From the NCBI GenBank assembly GCA_016946835.1, contig JACVTC010000135.1, forward strand, positions 1 to 64,000: a stretch of 64,000 nucleotides of DNA. The letters run 5' to 3'. How positions within the stretch are numbered: position 1 is the first letter of the stretch; every line of letters starts with the position of its first letter. The DNA comes from Neocallimastix lanati (nom. inval.) (Eukaryota; Neocallimastigomycota; Neocallimastigomycetes; Neocallimastigales; Neocallimastigaceae). Positions 47,115-61,566 of the stretch are shown piece after piece. The position numbers and the translations under genes were made by a program. Below the pieces are notes generated by a model. That model saw nothing but the letters and a program-made list of their open reading frames with translations. It did no database searches and was not told the origin of the DNA.

Positions 47115-50100
47115 ATGTTAACACGACAACTACTGAGGTAATATTTATTTATTTATATTTACTTATTCTTTTGAAATTTCATGTATGAAATTAATTTCGA
47201 AATTCATTATTGAAATTTTAATTATAAAAATTAATTTCAATTATTTGTTTTTAATAATTATTCTTTTATTCTCATTACAAATTTTTATAATAAAATATTC
47301 AAGTATAAATAATAATTGTATTAATACAACTAAATAATAGTATTAAAAAAAAATACTTTTTTTTATTTTAAGATTAAAAATAAATTATTGCTGAAATTTA
47401 TTAATTTGAAATTCTGAAATTTTGAAATTTTGAAATTTTGAAATTTAAATTTATGTTTTATGTAGAAATAGCTTTACTTTAAATAAATTTTATTTTAATA
47501 TTAGTGATTATTTTAATAATATTGAATCTATCTGATAGTGAATAATTGTTTTAAAGGATATGAATTGATAATGAAATTGAAATTTCAAAATTAATTGAAA
47601 TTTCAAAATTTATTTTATATTATAATTATTAAATATTAATAAGACTTAATATTATATTAAATATATATCTGTTAAAATTTTATTTAGTGTTCCTTTGCTT
47701 ATTGCCGGTATTTTTCTCATTCAAAGAGCCAATGCAGGTAACTTTTTATTTTATTATTCTACTTTACCTTCCTACTTATAATTTGTTTTTTATTTTATGT
47801 TAAATATTTCGTTTTTTTTTTTTTGAGAAAGAGATAAAATGAAAATTTAAATAAAAAAATTTATTTTTTAATATTTGAAGTTTTATTAAAAGAAAACTTT
47901 AAAATAAACTTAATATATATATTGAATATAATCAATAATTTATAAAATATATTGAAATAATATATAATAATATATATGATAATAAAATAATTATAATTAA
48001 TATATAAATTAGAAATAAATAATTAAATATATTTGAATAGAAAATTAAATTTATTATATACTATTCATTGTATCTATTACAATATCATTAATTATAAGAA
48101 TATTTTGATATTTAAATTTCCATCATATATAATAATTAAATAATTTAAAGAAAATAATATATTACAAATTTATTTATAATATATTAAAGTAATAAATAAT
48201 AAATAATTAATAATTAATAATAAATAATAATAAAAAAAGTATTTATTAATAAATAATAAATAATAAATAATAAATAATAAATAATTGAATAATAAATAAT
48301 TAAATAATTAAATAATAAATAATAAATAATAAATAATAAATAATAAATAATAAATAATAAATAATAAATAATAAATAATAAATAATAAATAATAAATAAT
48401 TGAATAATAAATAATTAAATAATTAAATAATAAATAATAAATAATAAATAATAAATAATAATAATAAATAATAAATATATATAATAAATAATAAATAATA
48501 ATTTATAATAATTTATAATAATTTATAATAATTATACTAATAATAAATAATAATAATAAATAATAATAAATAATAATAGTTAAAATGACAATAATATTTT
48601 GAAATGATAATACTTAAATAAATAAAAAATGAAGAAGAAATTATTACTATTTCTTTTATAAAAATTATTACTATTTCTTTTATAAAAATTATTACTATTT
48701 CTTTTATTATTAAATAATAAGTATATTATATATCAAAAGTAGAGAATAGTTGATAATATTATTAATTGAAAATTATTTTAAAATATTGAAAGTGTTTGTT
48801 ATTTTTCTTTTTGAAATTTAATTTTGAAAAGTATTAATTCACCATAGAATATTATATATTAAATTGTGATATTATGAAATAATGCAGTGATAATGAATTA
48901 TAAATAATAAAATAGAGTAGAATATCTTTTATATTTTAATGTATATTATATTTTGAATTTATTCATATCAATTAAATTGATTAAAATTTTATTAATGAAA
49001 ATAAATATATTAAATTAAATTTAATAATACTATAAATGGATGATACTTCCATTTATTTTTGAATTTTTATATATCATAGGGGCAAAAGTTTTAGGTAATT
49101 GTGAAGGGGTTACTTTAACTGATTGCGCAAGTACAGCAGTTACTTATTGTTTACATACTGATGGTAAAATTTATGGTGTTCAAGTAGAAGGAACTCAATG
49201 TGCTCCCCCTTTGACATCAGGGGTTCATGTTTTTGATTCATCCTCAAAAAAAGAAATAAATTTAAGTGGAGGTTATATAGAAAGTACGGATGCTGAAAAT
49301 TTAGTTCTGTATCAATGCTCAGCGAGTGGTTGTCTTCAAACCGTTGGCTATGCCAAAATTGATACTTACACTAAATTAACAGGTGATGAACCAGATGATT
49401 GGGGAGCATCTTGTACTAATTATTATTCAGCCCCTGAAACTGCAGTCTCAATCTCAGAAGCATGTACTGAAGTAACATACGCAGCTAATAGCTTTTATAA
49501 AAAGGAAACATTGTATTATAAAATTTCAAAAGAAGGAGCTACGTCAGATAGTAATAGTGTAGCATGTACCGCAGCTGATATTGGTAAATTTACTTCTGCC
49601 AGTGGTGTTTGTCTTGGAGTGAAGGTGGATACAACAACTACTGTATCTACTACTTTGACAGGCACTACTCAGTATATATTAACAGGTACTTTGGCCTCAG
49701 GCACCGTCTTCAGTTACAGCTCAAAGGATGGAATTTTAATTACGGAAGGAACCAATATTATTTATCATGATGTTACGAATGGTAAATGATTTACTACCGA
49801 TGATAATTAATTCTTTTTTTTTTTTTTTTTTTTTGAATAAAGAATTAAATGTATTCATTTTTTTTTTTAAAGAAAATTTAAATTTAAATTGATTTTTTCT
49901 AATAAGTTTGTATTGCTTTATTAAATGAATAGATGTCGCCACGCCTATGCTCTTCAATGTGGATACTAAAAAGACACAAGCTATAACTGGTGATATTTCT
50001 ACTGAAGCCACGAAACTTCTTCTTTTTGAATGTCAGAGTGGTCTCTGTACAAGAACGGCTGGATATGTAAAGGATGGAAAGGAAACTCCAAATTTCTATG

Positions 50101-53100
50101 AACTTACTACAAGCGTCAGTAAATTAATGATAGCTACGGATTATGCCGAAAGTTGTACCACTGAAAATAGTGGAAAATTAGTTACTACAACAAATAAATT
50201 GTGCATCAATATTGGAAATAGTGATGTTAAAGAAATAGATTTTCCAGGTAGTTCTGGAAGGTATATTATTTCATCTGGAAATAGTGGTTTCAAAACAATA
50301 AGAACTGTGAGTGGTATCATTTCAATGAATGGAATAATTGAAAGTAACTATAAAAAAAATTTTGAATTAAAATGACTGTCTCCTATTTTTTTTTTTATTA
50401 TTGATATTGATATATTTAAGAATTTTTTTTTTTTATTTTATTTTAATTTTAAAAAAAAATCTTTCATTTAATAAAATGATATATAAATTTTTCATTTTTT
50501 CTTTAAATATCGTTAAATTAAATAGCTGGAAAATATGTTGTTAAAAGTGATGGCGTCACTATTGCGATAACTGCCGATTCAAGTGATAAAGGTTACTTAA
50601 TTAATTGTACTAATGGTAGCTGTACAAAAGTTGAAAATCCTAGCATTGGATTCTTTAAACAAGGATCCACTTATTATCAATGCAACGGCTTGAGTTGTTC
50701 CTATCTTGGTGATTTAACTGGAGTGTCTAATTGCTCCTCCATTGGTCAAATGAAAGTCGGGGCTCTTATATGTCTAGACACCACTGGTGGATCTGAAAAA
50801 ACGGCTGGTGTGGTTGCTAGTGGAGTAGAAAGTAAATATTATCTTGTCCATTATGATCCTGCAAGTGTCTTTGCGTCCTCTATGAATCCTGGTGAGTTTG
50901 GAGTGTTGAAAGCCACCGAAAATGACATTACCTTGGATACTACAATTACAGGGGATAAATGTGTCGATGCAAATTTTGTTGTGACTACTAAAGATGGAAG
51001 TTGTAGCAATAGTGAATATTCCTGTACTTCTGGTATTTGTGTTGCAGCAAAAGGTAAAAATTTTTTTTTATAAAATAAAAATTTAAATAATTAAATTCCA
51101 AAAAAAAAAAAATTAAAATTAAAAAAAAAAGAAAAAAAAAAAAAAAATAGATACTTTCATTTTTAATTTTCAATATATATTATTTTTTTATAAAAAAAAA
51201 AAATTTATATCTTTAATAATTGAATTTAAAATTAATAATACTTCTAGCACTTCCCATATGCGATGATACTTCTAGTGCTTTATGTAATAAAGCAGGAGGT
51301 TCTGTGACTTTAATAGCGGGTGATTACTGTATTAATCAAGCTAAAACTGATATATATAAAGCTGAAGCTGGTGTTTGCACCAAAGAGAACTTATCTCAAG
51401 GTACCTACAAGATATTTAAATGTACGAGTAAAAATAAATGTGTTGATGTCTCCAGTGGTATTGCAAGCCTTACCGGGACTGAAAACTTGTTACTTTACTA
51501 TTTCGATAAGGCTTTATCACAAAAAAATAATGGATTCTACTATCTTGCCAGTCAAAGATTAATCTATTGTCCAGCGGGTTCAAACAATGGAGCGTGTGCC
51601 AAAGTGATCACGAAAGGTCATTACGTCAATACCGGAAATTCCAATGAAAATGATAAAGAAGCGAAGCCATTACTAACTATTGCTAGTAATGATGACGCTT
51701 CTGCAGTCGCCAAGGCTTCCATTATGACGGAAACCTACTATTTAGACGCTACTAGCCTTGGATCAGATGGCAAATACAGTAAGATTATTTACTGTGTTGA
51801 TAATGTCGGTACTCTTGTTTGTACTTCTCAGACGCCAAGGGAAGGATATTATCTTAATGCTAGTAAAACTGATTTAACTGATTCTCTTATTAATTGTAGG
51901 GGTAATCCAGTAAAATGTGAAATTAAAGCTGCAACAAATGACTACAGTTATATTGATGAAGGTCATAAAGATTATATTATATCCTGTAGTGCTGGTAGTT
52001 GTACTACTAATCCAGGAAGTAAATTACAAGGTCATGGTTATGTGGATGGAACAACGACCACCAATCCTAATGTAATGATTACCTATGATCGTACCTCAAG
52101 CAAATTTAAGCAGACGACTTTAACCTTGACGGCTTCTGGAGTTCATTATGTCAATGCTTTAGATCCAAAGCAACTTACCACATGTAAAACTACAGGTGGT
52201 TGTACGTCCGGAAATGCCTCACCTGCTTTTTATGATGATAATACTGATTCAAATCACATATTAACATGTACAGCTGATGGTTGCATTTCTTCTATAGGTA
52301 AATCATCTTTTTAAATATATATATAGATAATAATGATAATATTTTATTAATAGTTTACATTTTTGAAATAATAATAATCTTATTTATAAAAATTTCTATT
52401 TTTTTTATTTCCATATGATTTGAATAAAAAATAATATAGCATTGACAAGATGTAAAACTGTGGCTCCCTCTGCATACTGTACATATGAGGATGGATCTTC
52501 TGGAACTGATCTTCCTGTCGGACGTTTCTGTATTCATACCGATGGAAAAATTTATAAGTCAATTGATGGAGATTGTCAAGCTCAAGGAACACAAGGTTCT
52601 TTCTTATTTAAAGCGAATGGTAATTTCTATGAGTCGATTACTTTGGATACTTCCTATACTGGCAATGATAGTGGTTTAATCTATGAATGTAAAGATAATG
52701 GAGGAATAACTTGTTCGCAAGTTATTTCTTCTAGTATTGTCGTTGGAGACAATAAATATATGTATAGTTGTGATAAGGAAGGACTCTGTTCCAAAAAAAC
52801 ATCGGTGAATCCCGGATATTATTTAGTGGGTTCTCCGAGTGTTGTCTCTGAAAAATCTTATTTATCCTATGGAAAATTATTAAAGTGTACTAATACCTTA
52901 TTAAATATTTGTGTATTAATTGATACTGGAACTGATCCAGTAACAGCGAATGATAATTACATTGATGCTGCTTCTTCAGATAATATCATTACCTGTCCAG
53001 GAACAACTAGTTGTTATTCCTCAGCTCATGGTGCCTCCGCCACCGAACCAAAATATTATATCGATGGAGAAAATAAATTAAATATTATTACTTGTAATGG

Positions 53101-56010
53101 TTCCGGATGTACTTTATCGCCTGGAAGTCAGCTTCAAGGTCATGCCTATATCTCAGGAACGGATCTCAGTAAAAAGACCATGATTAAATATAATGGAAGT
53201 AGTGCATTCGTAACTGAAGTAATAACTGAAGAAAAATATTATATTGATGGATCGAATCCAAAGTACTTGATTACATGTACCGTTAGTGGTGGCTGTTTCT
53301 CGGGAACACCATCGATTCCATCTGGAAGTACAATTCGAATTGAAGATGATGCTCTTGCTGACGATGGTCAAAAAATTACTTGTAGTGAAGAAGGCTGTAT
53401 CTCTGCAAAAAGTAAAAATAATAAAATAATAAAATAAATATAAATATAATATAATATGAATATAATATATTATAACTATAATATAAATATATTATAAATA
53501 TAGTATAAATATAGTATAAATATAGTATAAATATAGTATAAATATAGTATATATATAGTATAAATATAGTATAAATATAATATAAAAATAGTTAATATAT
53601 AAATGTAGTATGATATTTCATACAATAACAAAATTAAATATAATTTGATGAAAAAATTGATTTAATTTTTTATTAATTTTAAAATTTATTCCTATTTTTT
53701 AAAGTTATAACTGAATGTGCTAAGGTTGATAATGGAAAATGCTATACAACCTATCCTGGTACTGTTCTTGCAGCAAACAAATTTTGTATCTATACAGATG
53801 GAAAAATATACAAGTCTACGAATGCTGATGGAACATGCACAGCTCAAGAAGATACCCTTCTTTTAAAGGATAATACTGGATTTGAAGCAGATACTCTTGA
53901 TACAGGAAGTGGAATGATTTATTCCTGCGCTAGTGGTACCTGTTCTCAAATCATTTCTTCCCACTATTTGGATTCCACGAATAACAAGTTATACAGTTGT
54001 GATAAAGATGGCACCTGTTCCAAAGCAACTACCATTGGATTAGGATACTATGTTTTGGGTGTCCCAACCGTTTCTTCCACAGCCCCATTCCACACATATA
54101 GTGAGCTCTTGAAATGCACCGGTAATAATCTCGATAACTGTGAAAAAATAACGAGCATAACGGATGGCAATTTCATTGACGTTTCACCGGTTTCATTGTC
54201 TTCGCCAGCTGATCCAACGAATGTGATTGCCTGTATCTCTAAAAGTAAATCATGTTCCATTCAAGCGGGATCTCAAGTGAGTGGCTATGCCTATATCGAT
54301 GCCAATGATAGCAGTCACCAAAGCTTAATCATTTATGATGGATCCACTTCTCTAGTGTCTATTCTTGGAAGTCAACTTCCAGGTCATGCCTATATTGATG
54401 CCAGTGACCCTTCCAATAAATTTGTTATTACCTGTACGGAGTATGGCTGTACCTCTGAAGATAAGATTAAGAATTTAGCAGCTGGTAAAAAGCTTTACTT
54501 TATTAATGGCTCTGACCCCACCTACCTTATTACCTGTGAAAAAAATAGAGGATCATGTAGTGTCGGTAGCGCTGCTCAAACCGAAGGAGTATTTGAAGAT
54601 GGAACAGATAATACCCATACGATCATGTGTACATCCACTGGATGTATATCTTTCAAATCCATTTCTAAATGTTCTGCTGTAACTTCTACTGCTAAATGTA
54701 AATACGATAACAATGAAACCCCAACTGATCTTGATGTCAATCATCACTGCATCAATAGTGATGGAAAAATATATAAAAGTGCTACTGCTTCCTCTTGTGC
54801 TGCTGTAGCTAGTGGTACTTACCTTATTAAAAGTGATGGTACTGCTGAAGAATTGAATGATAGTTACACAGGAACTGATTCAGGTATCATCTTCAGTTGC
54901 TCAAACTCCGTATGTATTCCTATTATTTTCGCACACTTTTTAGGGCCAAACGTATCCGCTAATAGTAACAAACCAACCTATATGTATGACTGTGATGCCA
55001 ATGGACAATGTACAAAGATGACCACCATTAAAGCTGGTATCTATGTTAATGGAAAACCCACTATATCTTCTAGTAGATCAGATTTGACTTATTCTTCTCT
55101 TGTTAAATGTACTGAAACTGAGGTATCTTCATGTAGTTCCGTTGATATATCAGCCTCCTCTGATAAATATTACATTGATATTGATGGCACCCTAATTAAA
55201 TGTAATACTTCTGTCTGTGAACGGATGGACTATCCAGCTCATGGTTACTACATAAATACCGGTGATACCACAACCAATAAATATATTCAATGTTCTGGAA
55301 ATGGTTGTAAAGCCATTCCAGAACCAACGGCAGATTGTACGGCTAGTACTATTGGTCAGCTTGTAAAGAGTGGAAGCGAGTTTAAATTATGTCTTGGCTA
55401 TGGTGCAAGTGCTATTCTCTCCCAAAAAATTGATATCGGCGCAGCGTCAGAATATTTAGTGAACTATTACTCAAGCAGTATCTTTAAGTCTTATGTCAGT
55501 AAAAGTGAATATTTCGGAATTGTTAAGGTTACGGGGGCATCATCCATTGTTCTTGATAGTACGAATGTGGTAACGGTTCATTGTTACTCGGATACAGATT
55601 TAACATCTACCGTAGTTCAGACCGGTGACACATGTTTAGGTGGTTCTTCCAAGTATATCTGTAATACAGATGGTGTCTGTATTAAAGAAACTGTTGGAGA
55701 TGTTACCAATAAAGTAGCTCCTTCAACCATTCCAAGAATTAAAAAGGAGAAGGAAGAAGAGGAAGACACTGGTGCCTCCAGTCTTAAGATTGAATGTGAA
55801 GTTCTCAATAAAGGAAAGAATTGTAAGTATTATATACTAGTATAAGTATTTTAACATATTAGAAATTATAAAAATATTTTTTTAAATATATTAATAATAA
55901 TAATGATAATGATAATTATAATAATGTTAATAATAATGATAATAATATTAATATTAATAATAATATTTAATACTAATAAATAATAATAAATAATAATAAT
56001 AATAATAATA

Positions 56011-56052
<42 letters not shown>

Positions 56053-56245
56053 TAATAATAATAAATAATAATAAATAATAATAATAAATAATAATAATAA
56101 TAATAAATAATAATAAATAATAATAATAAATAATAATAATAATAAATAATAATAAATAATAATAATAAATAATAATAAATAATAATAATAATAAATAATA
56201 ACAATAATAAATAGTAATAATAATAATAATAAATAATAATAATAG

Positions 56246-56287
<42 letters not shown>

Positions 56288-56303
56288 TAATAATAATAAT
56301 AAT

Positions 56304-56335
<32 letters not shown>

Positions 56336-56967
56336 TAATAATGATTATAGGTCATGAAAATACCTATTACTTAGTGAATAAGGATAATCAATATTCCATA
56401 GCTGAGGATGAAGGCTCCTTATTCTATTGTGGGACAGAAGGAAACGATTGTACTGAGATCTTCGATATCGGTTACTATGTCATTGATAAGAAAACCATCT
56501 ATTCCTGTAAGGAGGGACAAGATGGCAGTACAGAATGTAGTAAGAGTGAAGTCACCGAAGCAGAGAATGCCTGTAATGCTAGTACGCTTGGAAAGATCTT
56601 CCTGAACCAGGATAAACTCTCGATTTGCTTTGAATATGTCAGTGTAGGTACTCCAAAAGAATACTCAATTGAGTTGAATGTCGCTAATTCAGGAAACTAC
56701 ATCATCCATAAGGATGCCACCAACCTCTTTGGTCTTTCCTCCCAACAAGACTATGCCATTGTCAGTGTGAAGGACCGTATCATCACAATAAATAAGAATT
56801 ACGATAATAAGTTAAAGTATGTCTATGCCAATAAGTCTGGTAAGATGAAACTTATAGAGAAGGGAGATACCTGTCCACCAAAAACTGGAGGAGGATTTGA
56901 TGTTGATAACATCATGGAATTAGACTGTACCCAAGGAAAATGCAAAGAAGTTTCAGCCAGTCCATAA
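47115..56967 (+). CDS. Gene 2: secreted Cys-rich modular repeat protein, scaffoldin-like (9 exons, 2156 aa)
   Basis: Exons: 47115-47137, 47688-47737, 49080-49781, 49933-50343, 50526-51053, 51248-52297, 52440-53411, 53705-55822, 56351-56967. Exons 1-2 encode a signal peptide (MLTRQLL, core VPLLIAGIFLI, cleavage after RANA likely). Exons 3-4 match gene 1 exons 3 and 4/7; exon 5 (CTNGSCTKV, GFFKQGSTYYQC) and the 5' part of exon 6 (ALPICDDTSSALC) differ from gene 1; the end of exon 6 through exon 9 are close copies of gene 1 exons 10-13. The protein is an array of Cys-pair repeats with recurring GYYxN and LIxC elements, a PRIKKEKEEEED linker and no C-terminal anchor. Scaffoldin-like by repeat style; binding partners unknown. 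The start is set by the 23-nt exon shared by all three genes. Confidence 0.75.
48235..48590. repeat. ATAAATA-type array inside intron 2 of gene 2 (right arm of inverted repeat)
   Basis: 7-bp ATAAATA array with AATTGAATAATAAATAATT interruptions and an outer TTATAATAATTATACTAATAATAAAT end that is the reverse complement of the left arm's outer end near 46100. Immediately after it there are three copies of TTTATAAAAATTATTACTAT-type sequence (48650-48705). Confidence 0.8.
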
Positions 56968-56974
56968 TTATTGA

Positions 56975-56980
56975 AATAAA
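56975..56980 (+). promoter_or_regulatory. Possible poly(A) signal of gene 2
   Basis: AATAAA 8 nt after the stop codon; unusually close, so weak. Confidence 0.25.
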
Positions 56981-59900
56981 GTCAAAAAAAAATGATAAAG
57001 CAAAAACTTATTATTAATAATTTTAATGCTACATATTGAACAAAAAATTTTTTTATTTAAAATCTCATTATCCTATATATTATTTTATTAATAAAAAAAG
57101 AATTTATATAAATGTTGTTTGTACCATAATATAAAATAATTGTATTTAAAAAATAATAATTATTAGTTGTAAGAAAAAGAGTTATATATTTTTTTTAAAA
57201 TTTATTTTTACATTAACATTTTATATGCTTAAAAAAATTACCTTAATATAAACTACCTAATACTATAATAAAACTATATATTTAACAAAAAAGTATTATT
57301 TATATATTTAAAAAAGGAATAAAGACATTAATATCCTTTCTATTTAAATTTATTTACTGTAAAATATTATTTAAAGATAATGATTAATATGTATTAAAAG
57401 ATAGCAATAATAGCAATAATAATAATAATAATCAATAAATAATAATGCAATAATAATATTTATTATTTATTAGAACTTTTATTAAATATATATATAATTA
57501 TATTTATTAAAAATTAATGAATATTAATATTATATTTAAATAAATTATTATATAAATAATAAACCAAATAAATTTTTAAATATTGTATAATATTTTAATA
57601 ATATTATTAAGATTACATAATAAATACAAAAATAATAATAAAAATTTAGACGCACATCTCCCATAATAATAAGTGTTAAGTGTGATAAATTATAATATTT
57701 ATTATTAAAAAAGAGTTTAAGCTATTTTAAAGGTGACTAAAAATAAAATCACTATTATAATAATTGTAATAATAATTATAATTATAATAAATAATAATAA
57801 ATAATTATAATAATAATTAATAATAATCATTATAATAATAATAAATAGTAATAAATAATAAAAAATAATTATTATAAATAGTAATAAATAATAAAATTTA
57901 ATAATAATAATAATAAATAAATAAATAGGTAATAATAATAATAATAAATAAATAAATAATAATAATAATAATAATAAATAAATAAATAGGTAATAATAAT
58001 AATAATAAATAAATAAATAATAATAATAATAATAATAAATAAATAATAATAAAAAAATAATAAATAGAAAAAAAGTAATAATAATAAATAAATAAATAAA
58101 TAAATAATAAATAAATGAATAATAATAATAAATGAATAAGTAATAATAATAAAATTAATAAATATGTAATAATAATAATAATAAATAAATAAATAGGTAA
58201 TAATAATAATAATAAATAAATAAATAATAATAATAATAATAAATAAATAATAATAAAAAAATAATAAATAGAAAAAAAGTAATAATAATAATAAAAAAAA
58301 AAATAAAAATAAATAATAATAATAATAAAATAAATAAATAGGTAATAATAATAAATAAATAAATAAATAATAAATAAATGAATAATAATAATAAATGAAT
58401 AAGTAATAATAATAAAATTAATAAATATGTAATAATAATAATAATAAAATAAATAAATAAGTAATAATAATAATAATAAATAAATAAATAATAATAAATG
58501 AATAAATGAATAAGTAATAATAATAATAAAATAAATAGAAAAAAGTAATAATAATAATAATAAAAAAATAAATAGAAATAAATAATAATAATAATAATAA
58601 ATAAATAAATAATAATATTAATAATAAATAATAAATAATAAATAATAAATAATAAATAATAAATAATAAATAATAAGAATAAATAATAAATAATAAATAA
58701 TATATAATAAATAATAAATAAATAAATAATAATATTAATAATTAATAATGAATAATAAATAATAATAAATAATTAATAAATAAACAATAATAATAAATAA
58801 TATTAATAATAAATAGTAATAATAATAAATAATAATAAATAAATGAATGATATTAATAATAATAATAAATAATAAATAATAATATTAAATAATAAATAAT
58901 AATAATAATATTAAATAATAATATAATAAATACTAATAAATAAATAATAATAATAATAATAATAATAATTAATAATAATATAATAAATAATAAATAATAA
59001 ATAATAAATAATAAATAATAAAATAATATAATAAATAAATAAATGAATGAATAATAATAATAATAAATAATAAATAAATTAATAAATATGTAATAATACT
59101 AATATAAATAAATAATAATAATATTAACAATAATAAATAATAATAATAATAATTAATAATAATATAATAAATACTAATAAATAAATAATAATAATAATAA
59201 TAATAATTAATAATAATATAATAAATAATAATAAATAATAATAATAATAAATAATATAATAATAAATAATAATAATAATAAATAATAATAATAATAAATA
59301 ATAATAATATAATAAATAATAATCATAAAAATAATAATTAATAATAAATATAATAAATAAATAAATAAATAAATATGTAATAATAATAATGCAATCAATA
59401 GTTTACTAATAATTAATAAAGATTTTTAAAAATTTTTCCAATAAAATCTTTAAATTTTATATTTATATATATATTTTATAAAGCGCATGACATTATCATA
59501 TGATTAAATAAATTTATACAATTCTTAATAAAATTATGTTTTATATATGAATATAATAATAAAAATAAAGAAAAATTAACTAATGTAAATAAATAAATAA
59601 ATAAAATTAATAATAAATAAATTAATATATTAGTAAATAATTAAATAAATTTATATTAATAAATAAATGAATAAACAGAAAATAAATAATGAATATATAA
59701 ATAAAAGTAAAAATGTTTTATTTTATATAATTTTCATATAATATATGGAATTAAGAAAAAGATTAATATAACTAAAATAATCTTTTGAAAGAGATTAAAT
59801 ATATTTCTAAAAGATATATGCATGAATCGAAAATGAATTTTACAGTTCAATAAATAAAAATGTTACTGATTATAATTTAGTTATTTTATTTAACGTTAAA

Positions 59901-61560
59901 AGTTTAATAAAATTAATTATTCAGGATATATCATTAGTCTAATTTATTATATTTTATATGTTTAATTATTCTTATAATATTATTACATGAAATATTTACT
60001 ATTATTTATATAGGTTATCTTTAGAAATTATTTCCTCTAAAAAATAAAAAAATAAAAAAAAATGTAATGATAACTATGAAATGAATGACAATACCAATAA
60101 TAAATAAGCACCTCTTTATTACTACTTAATAAAATTTATTTTTCAAATAAATAATCAATTAAATAACAATAATAATAATAATAATAATCAATTAAATAAT
60201 AATAATATTATTAAATAAATAATAATAAGTAATTAATAATAATAAATAAATAATAATAATAATATAATAATAAATAAATAATAATAATATAATAATAAAT
60301 AAATAATAATAATATAATAATAAATAAATAATAATAATAAATAATAAATAATAATAATAATAAATAATAAATATATATAATAAATAATAAATAATAAATA
60401 ATAAATAATAAATAATAAATAATAAATATTAAATTATAAATAATAAATAATAAATATTAAATAATAAATATTAAATAATAAATAATTAAATAATAAATAT
60501 TATATATTAAATAATAAATATTAAATATTAAATATTAAATAATAAATAATAAATAATAATATTTATTATTTATAAATAATAAATAATAATATTTATTATT
60601 TATTATTTATTATTTATTATTATTATTAAATTTTTATTATAAATTTTATTAAAATATTTTTTTAATAGTATTATTAAATATATTATTATTAATGCTTATA
60701 TATATTTTTTTATAAAAAAATTAAATTTATTATTTATTATATAATAAATTTACTTTTTAAATTTTTATTTATATAATAAAATATAATAAATATATAAATT
60801 ATTATGATATAATATAATAAATAATTTAGAAAGTGAATAGAATGAATATAGTATTATAAATAAATAATAAAATAAATAGTATAAATAAGAAAAAGTTATA
60901 TAATAATTAAATATTGAAAATAATAATATTTTTTTTCTTTAAATATTAAGAATGAAAAAATTCAGAAATAGTTAATTATCTAAAAGATTATTATTAGTAG
61001 TATTACTATTATTATAATTCATTAGTTATTAGAGTGTCAAGTGTATGCTACTAATTAATAGAATATGATAATTAAAAATAAAAATATATGAAATATTACA
61101 TAAAATATATTTTATTTATTATATATAATATTTTTAATAATAATAAATAGTTTAATATTTATTAAAAAAAAAAACTTATATTATCTTTATTATTGAAAAT
61201 TAATATTTATTTACTCATACAATAATAAACTATGAATAATGAATTTTAATCATACTGTTATTATTATTATTATTATTATCATTATTATTATTATTATTAT
61301 TTATCATTAATAATTATGTATTGTTAAATTGCTATAAATTATTTAGATATATTAATATATTATAATATTTAAAAATAAAAGGATAATTAAATAGTAATTA
61401 TTTATATATAAAATATATTTTTTTTTTCTATTAAGACTATATCATAATGTTTTTTGGTTATTATAAACAACAAAAAGTTATATAATTCTATTACAATTAT
61501 AATCATTAGAATATGATCTAATCATAAACTAAAATTTTTATTAAAATATTGAACTTTAAT
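56981..61560. repeat. Intergenic AAT/TAA satellite between genes 2 and 3
   Basis: 4.6 kb without a gene. About 57780-59400 and 60160-60620 are arrays of AAT, AAAT and AATAAATA units. Part (57920-58280) is a longer tandem repeat with AAATAGGTAATAATAATAAT as landmark, repeated again near 58180 and 58340. Between arrays is unstructured A+T-rich DNA. Confidence 0.85.
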
Positions 61561-61566
61561 TTTTGA

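Noticed and set aside
49040-49079. ATG at 49040 as start of gene 2
   Set aside because: The codons before 49080 lie in the intron; an AG acceptor at 49078-49079 and the upstream signal-peptide exons fit better and match genes 1 and 3.
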